NCBI GenBank assembly: GCA_029204225.1
Contig: CM055096.1
Coordinates: 1,542,359 to 1,606,358 of the forward strand
DNA: 64,000 nt
DNA from: Diphasiastrum complanatum
Taxonomy: Eukaryota; Streptophyta; Lycopodiopsida; Lycopodiales; Lycopodiaceae
Reading direction: 5' to 3'
Part shown: in pieces, positions 54,095-64,000 of the stretch
How positions within the stretch are numbered: the first letter of the stretch is position 1
Layout: every line of letters begins with the position of its first letter
Notes under the pieces: model-generated
Seen by the model: the letters and a program-made list of their open reading frames with translations, nothing else
Told to the model about the DNA's origin: nothing
The model's database searches: none
Made by a program: the position numbers and the translations under genes

Positions 54095-55373
54095 GTCATC
54101 ATTTCACTTGCTATACTTTATGGATGGGATCTACGGCAAATTGACATTTCAAATGCATTCTTGAATGGTGATCTTGAGGAGGAAGTATATATGGAGCAAC
54201 CCGAGAGCTATATTTCATCAACAAAGCCAAATCATGTGTGTCTTCTACAAAAGAGTTTGTATGGCCTTAAGCAAGCACCAAGGAGTTGGTATGCTAAGCT
54301 TAATACTTTTTTACTCTCTCAAGGTTTTGTTATGAGTGAGTAGGGTCATTCACTTTATTATAGGTTTGCTGGAAATGATGTTACCATCTTGCTAATCTAT
54401 GTGGATGATATCATCTTGAGTGGTAGAGACAATCAAGATGTGGAGGATATTAAGAATGCTCTTAAGAAGGAGTTTGAGGTGCATGATCTTGGTAATTTGC
54501 ATTACATTTTAGGAATAGAAATCATTAGATCTTCTCAATCTACTTTCATTTGTCAAGAGAAGTATGCTAATTCTATTCTAGAAAGATTTCATATGGTAGA
54601 TGCAAAAGCTATTGATACACCTATGGAGTCTCATGTAAAGCTAACTATAAGAGGTAATGAAAGATCCTTCAAGGACATTACTCTCTATAGAAAGCTATTT
54701 GGTTCACTCATCTATCTAACCATTACTAGACCTGATCTAAGCTATTGTGTTGGAAGATTGAGTCAATTCATGCAAGATCCTTGAGGAACATTGGAAGCTA
54801 GGAAGGCGAGTTTTGAGGTACATCATTGGAACTCAAGATTTTGGCATATTGTATGAGGGATCATCACCTAATCTTTTTGGATTTTCAGATTTGGACTATG
54901 CTGGAGATGTAATGGATAGGAAATCCATTAGTGCTTATTGTATTTTCATAGGTGATGGAGCTATATCATGGATGTCAAAGAAACAAGCCACTATCTCATT
55001 GTCATCTAGTGAGGCCGAGTACAAAGCTCTTACACATTGCACAAAGGAGATGGTATGGATCAAAAGGATGATCAAGGATCTTCACTTGCTAGATTTTTCA
55101 GAGAGCCCAATCATCTTTTGTGACAATCAATCAGCCCAAAGAATGGCATCCAATCCTATCTTTCATGCTAGGAGCAAGCATATTGAGATACAATATCATT
55201 TTGTGAGGGAGCGAGTCATTGCAAAGGAGGTGGAGCTTCAACATGTGTCTTCAAGGGAATGTGTAGCTGATATCTTCACCAAAGCATTGGGAAAAGACTT
55301 GTTCATGAAGCATAGGACTTCACTTGGAGTATTATTAAAGTCTATGCTAAAACTAGTTGAAGAGGGAGTGTGA
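54095..55373 (+). pseudogene. element J RT and RNase H
   Basis: RT continues LRQIDISNAFLNGDLEEEVY (first catalytic Asp kept), SLYGLKQAPRSWYAKL, a TAG at about 54342, then LLIYVDDIILSG with the normal Tyr at the active site and DLGNLHYILGIEIIRSS. A deletion and frameshift near 54784 precedes RNase H (ORF 54813-55373) with FGFSDLDYAGDVMDRKS (first SDSD reads SDLD), SSSEAEYKAL, FCDNQSAQRMASN and CVADIFTKALGKD. The stop TGA at 55371-55373 is part of the 3' LTR start. Confidence 0.92.
55360..55368 (+). promoter_or_regulatory. element J polypurine tract
   Basis: GAAGAGGGAG type tract directly before the 3' LTR, the same as in D. Confidence 0.9.
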
Positions 55374-56001
55374 AAGATTCAACTAGTTTCGTCACATTTT
55401 GCAATATTTTCATATTTGGCATATTGAGGCCAAAACTTGTTTTAGACTTAGAGGTTGACTTTTCAAAGTTCATTAGTCTAAATTTCATTTGAATAAACAC
55501 TTTTTGAAAGTGTGGAAAAGATAGAATGCGAGTTTGAGTAGATTCAATTTGAATAAGTTGGGTACATTGAATCTAGACCCAAAATTGGTAGGGTTAGCAT
55601 TTTGGTTGGAAAGCCAAGTGGCCAAATAGGGTTTAGATCTGTTATAAAAGGATGTAACTCATGGAGAGAGTCATCTTCTCTCTTCTCTATCTCATTTCAT
55701 GCTTATACATGGTTCTCTTGGGTTCTACTATCCATTGGTGCACTACCTTGGTGATTGCTTGCAATTCTATGTGTAGAATGATCTATATTTGCTATTTTTG
55801 GATCCACACGTGTGCTGGTTTTGTACGGACAGCAACAGTACATAATCATTTCATTCAAGTTTGATCAAGTTCTATTAGTGTTTGCATCTCAAATTGTGTA
55901 GATGTTGATTTTTCTACATTGGTGAAATTGGTAGTGTATTTCTCTTTCTAACCAAAGATCATTCAAGTAGATTAGATCTTAAGGATCTGAAATCTTTCAC
56001 A
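55369..56001 (+). repeat. element J 3' LTR
   Basis: TGTGAAAGATTC to CTTTCACA, about 633 bases; CACACGTGTG at 55805-55814. Confidence 0.96.
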
Positions 56002-56006
56002 GTATT
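56002..56006. repeat. target-site duplication of J, right
   Basis: GTATT, identical to 50295-50299. Confidence 0.93.
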
Positions 56007-56800
56007 GAAATAAAGTTCAAAGGCGCACTGGTTCCAGGCTTGAATGGGCAATTATTGTAGCAATGCTTGTATCCACATTCTCGGCAAAAGGAGTTATACA
56101 CGCTCTTTTGAGGACACTCAACAATTCTTCCACTTTGCAATTTGTCGATCCACCAATGAACGAGTATTATACAACCTATGCTACATCCATAACAGCCGTA
56201 AAGTATTCCACCTTGCCGTTGAGGTTGAGCAGTGTAGGTTGCATAATACTCGTTGATTGTTGGATTGACAAATGTCTCATCCGGTCCATACCACTGTTGC
56301 TGCTCAAGCGGAGGTGGTGCTTCATGTTCAGCTACCATCATATTCACATGGGCCACCTGGTTGTTAGCTGGCCCTAGTGGTGCAGGTAAGGCCATGCACT
56401 ATTGGTTATTTGGCGCACCATACCACGTTGCCGCATTCGGTGCTCCCTAGTGATATGGATAAGAGGTCTGATATTGATTCCTCTTCTACTATATAATTCA
56501 AAAATTGAGTGGACAAAATGTCATTTCTTGCGACGATGCGTTGCACAGGTGGCAAAATCTTTCTGCCAGTTTGAGATTTTGCTTCAAAACTGGACACTCA
56601 TTCGCTGTATGATTTTGGGCGCAAATTGGATACCATACATGGCTAGTTCTGTTTTGGTACGTTGGAGGATGTGGTTGTTGGAGAAAGAGGGTGTGTCGTG
56701 TGTGAGAAACGAAAATAGCTCGAAAAGAAAAACGTACACGAAAAAGAAACGAACGAGAAACGAACTCGAACGGAAAGTGTTTGTGCACAATAGAATGAGC
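56007..56800 (-). pseudogene. gypsy K gag (5' of J insertion)
   Basis: On the minus strand: CAQNHTANECPVLKQN and FCHLCNAS around 56560-56660 are Cys/His clusters of gag type. ORF 55997-56395 then reads GPANNQVAHVNMMVAEHEAP, TINEYYATYTAQPQRQGGIL, YGCYG and, after an inserted inverted segment (about 56115-56200), RIVECPQKSVYNSFCRECGY and KHCYNNCP. Close to M at 42030-42330. Capsid is missing, and continuation is at 50299 downward. Confidence 0.8.
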
Positions 56801-57219
56801 TATATTACTCCCTAAGCATGACTATGCCTATCAGAAATGAACAAAATGTTAGTGATAGAAATCACGGTCGTTTTGATTACATAGCCAAACGTTAATAAAA
56901 CAGCAGAAGAATAATTTGTCACGAACAGCTAGACAAATAATTTGTCGCGAATGATTCGCAAAAGACAAGACTAAGTATTAGTCGTCAACAGCTAGACTAA
57001 TAATAACTTGCTAGAAACAGATTACCAGATTGAGCAACAAGAAAGTCAGACAATGAATAATATGCATAGCAATATTGACATAGATCTGAATGCATAACGA
57101 AAGAGTTGTTATCAGATTAAGTATAGCAAAATATACATGTCAATAATGCGATAGAGCACAAGACAATAGCGGACGAAACCGCATGCTCTACAAAGCTAAT
57201 ATAATCTATAAAGGATTGA
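56801..57219. other. unassigned sequence, 56801-57219
   Basis: About 420 bases, AT-rich, with short repeats of AGCTAGACTAATAAT and ACAAATAATTTGTC. No gene motif. Confidence 0.4.
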
Positions 57220-57335
57220 ATCTGTTACTGACAAATAAGCTGATATATTTACAAAGGCATTGGATAAGGGAATGTTTAAAAGGCAAAGAGCCAGTTTGGG
57301 AATCAGGAAAATACACGGTTTAAAAAGGAGCTGAA
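57220..57335 (+). pseudogene. copia pol C-terminal scrap
   Basis: The plus strand reads ADIFTKALDKGMFKRQRASL followed by GIRKIHGLKRS and a stop; this is the very end of a copia RNase H. A stop lies just before ADIF. Nothing recognisable precedes it. Confidence 0.75.
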
Positions 57336-57735
57336 GAAATATTGAGTTTCTACTTTAAAGCCTTAGTATTTTTTCTTGTTTTTTTAGACTGTTGCATATT
57401 TCAACTAGTTTTTTCACAGTCTGCATATTTGAATTGTTTGTCGCACAGTTCATGTTTTTCTCGTTTTTCGCATTTTTGATAAAAAGGCGACAACAGGTCT
57501 AAAATGAGCCAAGACTTTGTTTTAGCCAACCTTCAACTTTTTCGGCTTTTTTGCCATGTACTCAAAAGGCCAACACTTCAGAGTATCCATCAGCAAGCCA
57601 TGGTGAAAACTAACTATTGGATCTCAGCTAACTTTTGCAAACTTCTCTGTGTCCTTGTCTCAGTGAGATGGAACTTCAGAGGGCTTTGCGAAGGTTAGTT
57701 TTGAGTTTTGAAAAAAAATTGGATTTTACAAGGGA
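57336..57735. other. unassigned sequence before H
   Basis: 400 bases; a purine-poor stretch with T-tracts. No LTR matching the H 3' LTR is present, so the 5' LTR of H is absent. Confidence 0.4.
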
Positions 57736-58096
57736 TTTTTAAATTTTTAGGTTATGAGAATCCTACACAAGAAACTAAAGACCAAGACTGAGTTTCAAGT
57801 AATTGAACACCCTTTGAGCCTTTTGAGTGTCAATAGTGTTTTCTTTTGTTGCATTTCACACGTGCCAAAAGTAGGATTCAAACTAACCAAAGTGTCTCAA
57901 TCCACTTTGTGTATCTGATCTAGTTAGCTTGTCTTGTGGAATATTTGAGATCTGTCTCAAATACAATTGCATGTGTTTCACATAGGAAGGAAGTACATTT
58001 TTTGAAAATACCTATAGTGAAAGAGAGCAGCAACTCTAAGTCAAATAGGAACAAGCTCAAATATATTGTAGTCCAATTACAAGAGTCTTCACATTC

Positions 58097-59833
58097 ATGG
58101 CATCTGTAGGAGATTGTCTCTTTCAAGCTAGTGAAAGACTATACACCTTTAACTATTTAGTTTGGAAGGATAGGATAGAATCCTTGTTGATTCTCTATGG
58201 TGTAATGGATATTGTAACTGGAACTGAAGTTGAACCTGCAGCTTTTGATGAGGCTCAAAGATTCAAAAAGAGAGCAAGAATTGCTCTACATATCATCAAA
58301 TTGAACATCTCTGATGAGATGTTGAGAGAGATTAGTGCATGCACCTCAGCAAAGGAGACTTGGGAGACTTTGAAGAACCTTCATGAAGCCAATATCAATT
58401 CAAGAAAGAGGAGTAAGAACCAGTATTCTTGTTCCTTCACCAAGAAAAAAGCAAAGAACAAAGACTATGATGGAGTAGAAGATGAGTCAGCTCATCCTTC
58501 TAACTTCAAGAAGAAGACACAAGAAGTTCAAACCAGTTGTATCATAGAAGATTCACATGCAAGTTGTGGAGAGGCATCTCTTCTGATGTCTAGTTTTTCT
58601 TCTTTACCTTTTAATGATGTATCATGGTATATTGATAGTGGAGAAACAACTCATATAAGTTGCTCCAAAGATTCTTTTGTTTCTATTGAATCTGTTCTAG
58701 ATCCTAAGAAATCAATATACACAGCAGTTGGTGATACAAGTGCAATTGAAGGTGTTGGAAGTTGTTTATTAAAACTTACATCTTCTATGAATTTTACACT
58801 TTCCAATGTTCTCTATGTGCCTAATCTCACAAAGAGTGTGGTTAGTGTAGGAAAGTTGTTAGATGATGGTTATGAACTAGATTTCAATATCAATGGTTGT
58901 TTCATAACGAAAGAAGATAAGATCCTTGCAAGTGGATCTAGATATGGAGGTATTTTCAAGCTAGATGTGCATGAAAATTCAAGTTTATGTGATGCTGCAT
59001 TGATGACTTATGTTTCCAAGGAGGAGCTATGGCATAGGAAGTTGTATGTTTCCAACTTCAGGTCTATGCCTACTATAGTCAAGGAGATCGAGCCAAGAGT
59101 GGCTTACTCTATGGCAAAATTACTTATGGATCCATATTTATTGTCTTCTAAAAAGACAAAATATTCTATGGATTTGGAACATTCCAATGTTCATCTTTCT
59201 TTATCAGTAAGCAAAGAAGGTGTTTCTTGCTTTGCATGTACTATTGATGGATCCACAAGTTACATTTGGATGTGTCTTGTCTCTTCAAGTTTTTTGGTGC
59301 ATGTGTATGTTCCATCATGCAAAACTTTATGGAGTTATGAAGCTAATGGAAGGAGTGCACTTTATGAAGTCTTGTTCAGTTATAAGCCTAAGGTTGTATA
59401 CCTCAGTGTTCTTGAAGACTATTGCTTTGTATGTGGTTTCTTGGAAAGAAAGAAGGATGGTGATCCTAGTCTATGGATCATGGTTAGATGCTTATCTACC
59501 AAGAAAGGCTACATAGCCTTTACACTCTCTATCTCGAAGGTGTTTGAGCATGGAGAAGTTCTTGATTTTGAAAATCTATTTTCTATCTTGGAAGTGGCCG
59601 AGAGCACAGTGTCTCATAGTGCATCACAACTCATTACTATGGCAAGTAATCAAGTTGTGATGAGGTCAAGGTTTGAGGAGGAGTATCCTCAACATGCATG
59701 TCCAAGGAGATCTTCATCATTATACAAGGCCGAGTCCTTGTTCATCTTATTTCATGGAAAAGAAAAGAAAAGTAAAGGTGGTATTCATTTTGTTTTACTC
59801 ACCTATTGTTTATTGTTCTTTTTCTTTGATTAA
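58097..59833 (+). CDS. element H shortened gag-protease-like ORF (578 aa)
   Basis: Open from ATG at the conserved copia start (MASVGDCLFQASERLYTFNY). Residues 1-110 are gag N-terminus (LHIIKLNISDEMLREI, AKETWETLKNLHEANI); the rest of the capsid and the zinc knuckle are deleted in frame, and a Lys-rich piece like A's nucleocapsid follows. Protease WYIDSGETTHISCSKDSF has Asp180 with Glu where Ala is usual. The pre-integrase region is clear to ELWHRKLYVSNFRSM (HKLGH His lost). After that only echoes remain: FACTIDGSTSYIWMCLVSS, LYEVLFSYKPKVVYLSV and KKGYIAFTLSISKVFEHGEV match integrase blocks with key residues changed, and DDE is absent. Being open over 578 codons despite this is unexpected. It is either a relic or a kept non-autonomous gene. 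Confidence 0.75.
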   Translation: MASVGDCLFQASERLYTFNYLVWKDRIESLLILYGVMDIVTGTEVEPAAFDEAQRFKKRARIALHIIKLNISDEMLREISACTSAKETWETLKNLHEANINSRKRSKNQYSCSFTKKKAKNKDYDGVEDESAHPSNFKKKTQEVQTSCIIEDSHASCGEASLLMSSFSSLPFNDVSWYIDSGETTHISCSKDSFVSIESVLDPKKSIYTAVGDTSAIEGVGSCLLKLTSSMNFTLSNVLYVPNLTKSVVSVGKLLDDGYELDFNINGCFITKEDKILASGSRYGGIFKLDVHENSSLCDAALMTYVSKEELWHRKLYVSNFRSMPTIVKEIEPRVAYSMAKLLMDPYLLSSKKTKYSMDLEHSNVHLSLSVSKEGVSCFACTIDGSTSYIWMCLVSSSFLVHVYVPSCKTLWSYEANGRSALYEVLFSYKPKVVYLSVLEDYCFVCGFLERKKDGDPSLWIMVRCLSTKKGYIAFTLSISKVFEHGEVLDFENLFSILEVAESTVSHSASQLITMASNQVVMRSRFEEEYPQHACPRRSSSLYKAESLFILFHGKEKKSKGGIHFVLLTYCLLFFFFD

Positions 59834-60490
59834 TGATGTATCTTGCTTAATTGAGATTTGCTTATCTCAAAGATCAAGTAAGACTATTCTGTTTTTGAAT
59901 GAAGTCTTTAGTTTGGAATTACTTCTTGTCTTTTGTGACTTGATTATGTTTCCAAAACATCTAGAAAGCAAGATGTTGTACCATCATTTTTATGCTCTTA
60001 AATTGAGTAAGAGCAAGTATGACTTTAGTACTCATAGTTTGAAAAAAGGAGTTTTTTCATGTATTGAGGCATATTGTAAACTTCTTGTGAGGTTAAGTGA
60101 AGCATCCACTGAGGACACTTACACCCTCAAGAAAGTATCTAGCCTTAATTTGATCAAGTTTGAGTATGGTTTCAAGATTAGATGCATTTTGGATAGAGTT
60201 CATATTTTTTGGACTAGTGAAGCTAGTATGCTTAATCTTGAATATTGCTCATGGTACAATCTTGATCTGTATGATCTTTGTGGTCATGATGAGGCATGGA
60301 AGCCTCGGTTTTTTCAGTCTTTCTTGTAGCCAATTTCATGCATGTGGACTTTGCATACCCAGGATCGACATCAGACATGCAAGAGGTACATTGGCATAGT
60401 AGCAGGTTGGTGGAATATTTTTCAAAGGCATTTGGAAAAGATTTCTATCAAAGAGAACTTATCGTGGATTTGGTAAGCATACTACTATAA
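59673..60490 (+). pseudogene. element H decayed RT and RNase H region
   Basis: ORF 59673-60329 (218 codons, overlapping the previous one in another frame) and ORF 60296-60490. Weak echoes of copia order: YHHFYALKLSKSKYDFST resembles the SLYGLKQAPRSWYxKL block, and HWHSSRLVEYFSKAFGKDFY resembles HISSxxxVADIFTKALGKD at the pol end. No YVDD or RNase H acidic motifs are visible. Assigned by position and these echoes only. Confidence 0.5.
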
Positions 60491-60573
60491 TGGATTCTTT
60501 GTTCATCTTCACTTCAAATGCAAAGCAAAGAATCCAAGCTCAAAGGATTTTCACCAACATCAGATAGATAAAT

Positions 60574-60585
60574 TTTAAGGAGGAG
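60574..60585 (+). promoter_or_regulatory. element H polypurine tract
   Basis: TTAAGGAGGAG directly before the LTR start TGTTGAAAACTG. Confidence 0.85.
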
Positions 60586-61452
60586 TGTTGAAAACTGTAA
60601 AACATATCTATCATCTGTTGTTAATGTTTGGGGGATCCTACCCATGTAAATATTTTGTACATATCCAAGGCATGTGAATTGAGCACATATCCTTGTAGAA
60701 TAGGGTGAGTTTGGGTTAGGTAGATCAAATTCCAGTGACATGCATAAAGTCCAGTTGGTCTAGTATGATATACAATAATGTTGAGAATGTCTAGTTTGAC
60801 ATGCATATAGAGATTCACATGGAATTGGTCAATTATGACCTTGTAGAGACTCGAGCCACAATAAATGCATAATGTCCTAAGTTCCATAGTGACATGCAAA
60901 GCATGCAATCACTCTAATGGACACATGCATGTAGATTTGTACATGGCTAGTTGAGAAATTGCCATTTGGAGAAAGTAGGTAGAAGTTAGGTGCAACCTAT
61001 GCATGTTGGCAGTTAGGTGTCAAGTTAATAGTTGTTTGCACTTGAATAGGTGTAGGATGTGCATTGAATGCAAGGAGTACCCCGAATTTTGGCTCTCCTA
61101 TATATGTACATATCATTCTCATTCACAAAATGATGAAGAACCAAAGTTTTGTAGCTATCTCATGTCATTTTGGATCTAAACAAATATTGCTTGTTATCTC
61201 TCTAGCTCTCTCTCTCTAACTTGTGTTGAGGCTAATGCTTATGCATTGTAATCTTGTACTTTTAATCATTCTTTGATTCATTGCTATCATAGTCTATTGA
61301 TTAGCATGCTAGATTGTGAATTAGCCTTATCTTCTGAACTAGATCTTGTTGAACAATCTAGAATCAGGGTACTCTGCCAATTACAAAGCTTAATCAAGAT
61401 TAGTCACTCTTGTGGACATTCCCCACACGTGTGAATTCTGGAATTTTCAACA
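60586..61452 (+). repeat. element H 3' LTR
   Basis: TGTTGAAAACTG to ATTTTCAACA, 867 bases; related to the A LTRs in its second half (TTGTAGCTATCTCATG, AGATCTTGTTGA and CACACGTGTGAATTCTGGAA near the end). A TATA-like CCTATATATGTA lies at about 61098. Confidence 0.88.
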
Positions 61453-61671
61453 ATCACCAAAGAAGCCGAAAGAAGAACGTGCACTATCAATCTATCACAC
61501 TACCACATAATGAATGTAAAATGTACATATAAACCCTGAACCCTGATAGAGAGGGAGACCTAGGAGTAGACTACTAGACTAGCCAACAGCTAGTTACAGC
61601 TAGTAATAAAGTACATCGTAAATAGTACCTAAGAAGTGTAACAATGAAGTTTATCATTGATTTATAACAAG
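61451..61671 (-). repeat. element-G-type LTR, truncated
   Basis: Matches 40441-40663 in the same orientation, including AACCCTGAACCCTGATAGAG and the end TTATAACA. The first 40 bases of the LTR are missing where H ends, so H probably joined or inserted here. Confidence 0.85.
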
Positions 61672-62736
61672 AAAGAGTGGGGCTAGCCCGTGGAAGTGTG
61701 AAAGGCCCAAGATATATCCCCCCCACAAAACAAATAACTTGCAAGGCAGCGGGGCCCACTCGCATCCTATCCATAATGTTGACTTAAAAGATGAACATTG
61801 TTGGGTGCAATAGATTATAGGTTATCCATTTTATTCATGTGTTTAAGGCGTTCATTGTATGAGAGGTGAAAGCATAGAGGATGCTAGAATTTAAATGGGT
61901 GAGTTTAAGGCCCCTCTAATTAATTGTGTGGTCCATTATCTTATAATTTCTTATTCATGAGCTCAATTAGTGATGAGCTCTGCTGCGTAGTGTGTTGCAT
62001 TAGGTTGGGGGAGCATATTCCACACCTTGTTTGACATGAGAGAGGTGAGCTCCAATGCATCCAAGGGTGTGATGAGTAGGCTTGAGTTTTGAGTTCTTCT
62101 CACCCCTTCACATCTGATTTTGACTTCATAGAAATGCATTTTAATTTTAGCCTTTCCAGTTGAAATTCATGTAATCTTAAAAATCCTTAGATGGCCCTTT
62201 AAATTGAGTGATATCTTTTATAATGAAAGTCCCTTTTATTTAACGCATATCACAATGAAAGTATGCACATGCATTTCAAAACACAGGCCTGGTCAATGAG
62301 GGTGGGATGCATCGATGATGGCATCTCACTTTCACTTTTTACCCTTTGGATTATCTGTTCCCCAGAGCAGCAGGAGTTTAATAAGGCTTGTTTTTCAGTG
62401 ATAGTTTAGTTTAGTTCAGTGATAGTGATAGTGTGCTGCATGTTACAAAAGTTTACAAGATAGACTGTTCAAGGCCTGCAGCAGGGAATTGACAGGCAGC
62501 TTATGATTATATTAAAGCTCAAACAAACCTTATAATGCTGTTCCAAGAAGCCTCATCAACAAACTGACAAACAGCGAGGGCAAAGAATACTCCTGCCTTT
62601 TGTGAGCTCCAGCCTTTTCTTTTCTGTGAGTGCTTAGCAGTCATTCATTCCAAAAATTGAGCTTTTCCATTGTTTTTCTTTTGAGCGCTAGTTTGGTACA
62701 AGTCAAATCTTCCAATTTGTGAGCAATACAACGGGG
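61672..62736. other. unassigned sequence upstream of the dioxygenase
   Basis: About 1.06 kb without repeats or ORFs of note; would include the promoter of the dioxygenase. No motif identified with certainty. Confidence 0.4.
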
Positions 62737-63696
62737 ATGGAGGCTGCAGCTGAAGCTAATTGCTGTACAGTTAATGCTGATGATGTTGTTGGTGTCGTTG
62801 CGACTGATGGAGTATCATCGAATAGCTATGTCGATGAGGAGGACCTCCAGTGTAGTAAAGCCACTATCAACTTGGCTGTGGAGTGTGGTGTGACGAAAAT
62901 GGAGGAGTTTTCTTGGCCCGTAGGGCAGGTGACGCATGATGATATTGAGTTGCACGTCGTGGACCTTGACAAACTGAGGAATGCAAGCAACGAGGAGCAG
63001 CGAGAGAAGTTGCGCGATTTGGCGAAAGTATGCCGAGAGTGGGGCTTTTTCCGGATTTCAAATCACGGAGTACGCTCTGATCTTTTTCGGAGGGTGGCAG
63101 AGCAGACAAAGACCAAGTTCAAGCTACCGGTGGAGGTGAAGCGCAACGCACTCACTCCTCCCAAAAGATACCGAGCTTGGATTCATCTCTGGTTCTGATC
63201 CACATATATATGCACACCTGGTGTGGCAGGAGGCGCTGCAGATGTACGCTTATCCTAAGGGTGGACAACATATATGATATGTATATACACTTAACATATT
63301 CAGGGTTTGGTTATTCAGAAGCTTTTTGATAATTGACATACCAGATGTAAACCTCATCTGGCTAAACTATTGCAGTTCGACTATGAAAGAGTACCTTAAA
63401 AACTTACACGAACTAGCTCTGGAGCTGCTGCATTATCTCACGATGGCACTCGACCTCAACTCAAAGGATTACATAACTCAGTGCGAGGGAAACGATCCGG
63501 CCTTCGTCTGAACTATTACCCCATCTGCCCAAAGCCGGGGGATGTACTAGGACTCAACCCACATGCACACGATTCCGTGCTCACAATCATTGTGTGAAGA
63601 TAAAGTGGCTGGATTGCAGGTTCAGAAGGACAATCGTTGGTACATCATCAATCCACTGCCTGACACGCTGATTATCAATGTGGGAGACCTTCTTCA
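62737..63696 (+). pseudogene. 2-oxoglutarate/Fe(II) dioxygenase, N-terminal and central part
   Basis: First ATG in frame at 62737 (MEAAAEANCC). From about codon 65 the non-haem dioxygenase N-terminal domain is clear: IELHVVDLDKLRNAS, LAKVCREWGFFRISNHGV and FKLPVEVKRNALTPP. The frame stops at 63198. Further exon-like pieces: 63370-63510 (STMKEYLKNLHELALELLHY), 63510-63595 in another frame (LRLNYYPICPKPGDVLGLNP, then HAHDSVLTII, where the usual HxD iron site is disturbed), and 63600-63696 (VAGLQVQKDNRWYIINPLPD, INVGDLL). A stop after LTIIV and the frameshifts suggest a pseudogene. The final exon with the second iron His is not here; repeat Q begins at 63697. Plant members oxidise hormones or specialised metabolites; the substrate cannot be read. 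Confidence 0.82.
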
Positions 63697-64000
63697 TGAT
63701 GATTAATCTTACAGCGAAATAGAAACAGGATCCAATTATCTAAATCAGAAACAATCAGAACGTAAACAAGCATAGATCATTCCAGAATCAAGAACACATT
63801 ATCACTCGCAACACATTATCACTCGCAAGATCACACAAAAAATCGTGTGCGAGATGCACTCCAAGATTCAAAAGTGTCTACCCTGCCTACGTGTCATTGA
63901 CTACCAACCGCTACTTTTTCATGCCAAGATGAAAATACGACCCACCCCCCTCTATCTACATTATATGGCTACAATTGTTATTGACCCATAAAGATGGTGG
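63697..64000 (+). repeat. dispersed repeat Q, copy 2 (runs off right edge)
   Basis: Starts TGATGATTAATCTTACAG directly after the GDLL codons of the dioxygenase. Inverted match to 46299-46594. A 17-base internal duplication (AACACATTATCACTCGC) is specific to this copy. Confidence 0.82.

Larger units (their letters stand above)
50300..56001 (+). mobile_element. Ty1/copia element J, complete structure, decayed genes
   Basis: LTRs 50300-50918 and 55369-56001, primer site, purine tract and target duplication GTATT define the whole element. LTRs are about 97 percent identical by eye apart from a 15-base or so extra piece near the end of the 3' copy. The gag-pol frame has three stops, a frameshift and two small deletions. 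Lineage of D and B. It splits gypsy gag K. Confidence 0.97.
57736..61452 (+). mobile_element. Ty1/copia element H, lacks 5' LTR, shortened coding region
   Basis: The leader from 57736 and the gag start match element A on the other strand. A purine tract and 3' LTR (60586-61452) close the element. The coding span between gag start and LTR is about 2.5 kb against about 4 kb in A and D: part of gag including the zinc knuckle, and much of integrase and RT, are missing or beyond recognition. Confidence 0.85.

Overview
The window is a retrotransposon-rich stretch of a land-plant nuclear genome. The evidence is stacked Ty1/copia and Ty3/gypsy LTR elements primed by plant-type tRNA sites (initiator Met for copia, an Asp-like site for gypsy), plant CCCTAAA telomere-type units, and pieces of a plant 2-oxoglutarate/Fe(II) dioxygenase. 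No rRNA, tRNA or prokaryotic operon was seen. The density of nesting fits a large repeat-filled genome such as a fern or gymnosperm; that lineage guess is inference only. Elements are named A to P here for reference. Layout from left to right: 1-2660 (-) gypsy L, from LTR end and primer site to integrase, with gag, protease and the front of RT deleted. About 2740-15875 (-) copia B, split by two later insertions: copia A (3745-10097, TSD GATCC) inside B's protease active-site codons, and copia C (11500-15631, TSD AATGA) inside B's leader. 16500-17090 is a degenerate tandem array. 17231-22334 (+) is gypsy E (gag, zinc knuckles, protease, RT, RNase H), interrupted at 22335-28765 by copia D (TSD CGGGA), the only element with an unbroken gag-pol frame (1317 codons); E resumes at 28771 with the integrase zinc domain. 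29070-30620 holds two more blocks of the same tandem-array family. 30660-33907 is a broken, unrecognised ORF cluster ending next to a polypurine tract and an LTR (34063-35136), which is followed by the same LTR inverted (35522-36618). 37322-40663 (-) is copia G. 41400-42480 (+) is gypsy gag M. 43509-43731 is a CT/CA microsatellite. 45270-49300 holds scraps: a copia RT piece, the 3' exon of a dioxygenase, and copia gag starts N and O. 49846-50299 and 56007-56800 (-) are the two halves of gypsy gag K, split by copia J (50300-56001, TSD GTATT). 57220-57335 is a copia tail scrap. 57736-61452 (+) is copia H, a shrunken relative of A with a 578-codon ORF. 61451-61671 is a G-type LTR piece. 62737-63696 (+) is the 5' part of a dioxygenase gene that runs into a dispersed repeat also found inverted at 46299-46594. 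How the pieces relate: the elements work for themselves, not for the cell. Copia gag and protease-integrase-RT-RNase H polyproteins fall into three lineages (A/H, B/D/J, C/G). The order of insertion is readable because D, B, L and E act as each other's empty sites: A and C are younger than B, D is younger than E, J is younger than K. The only host gene seen is the dioxygenase, which looks broken. The least explained part is 29050-36620 (array blocks, unknown ORF cluster, inverted LTR pair).
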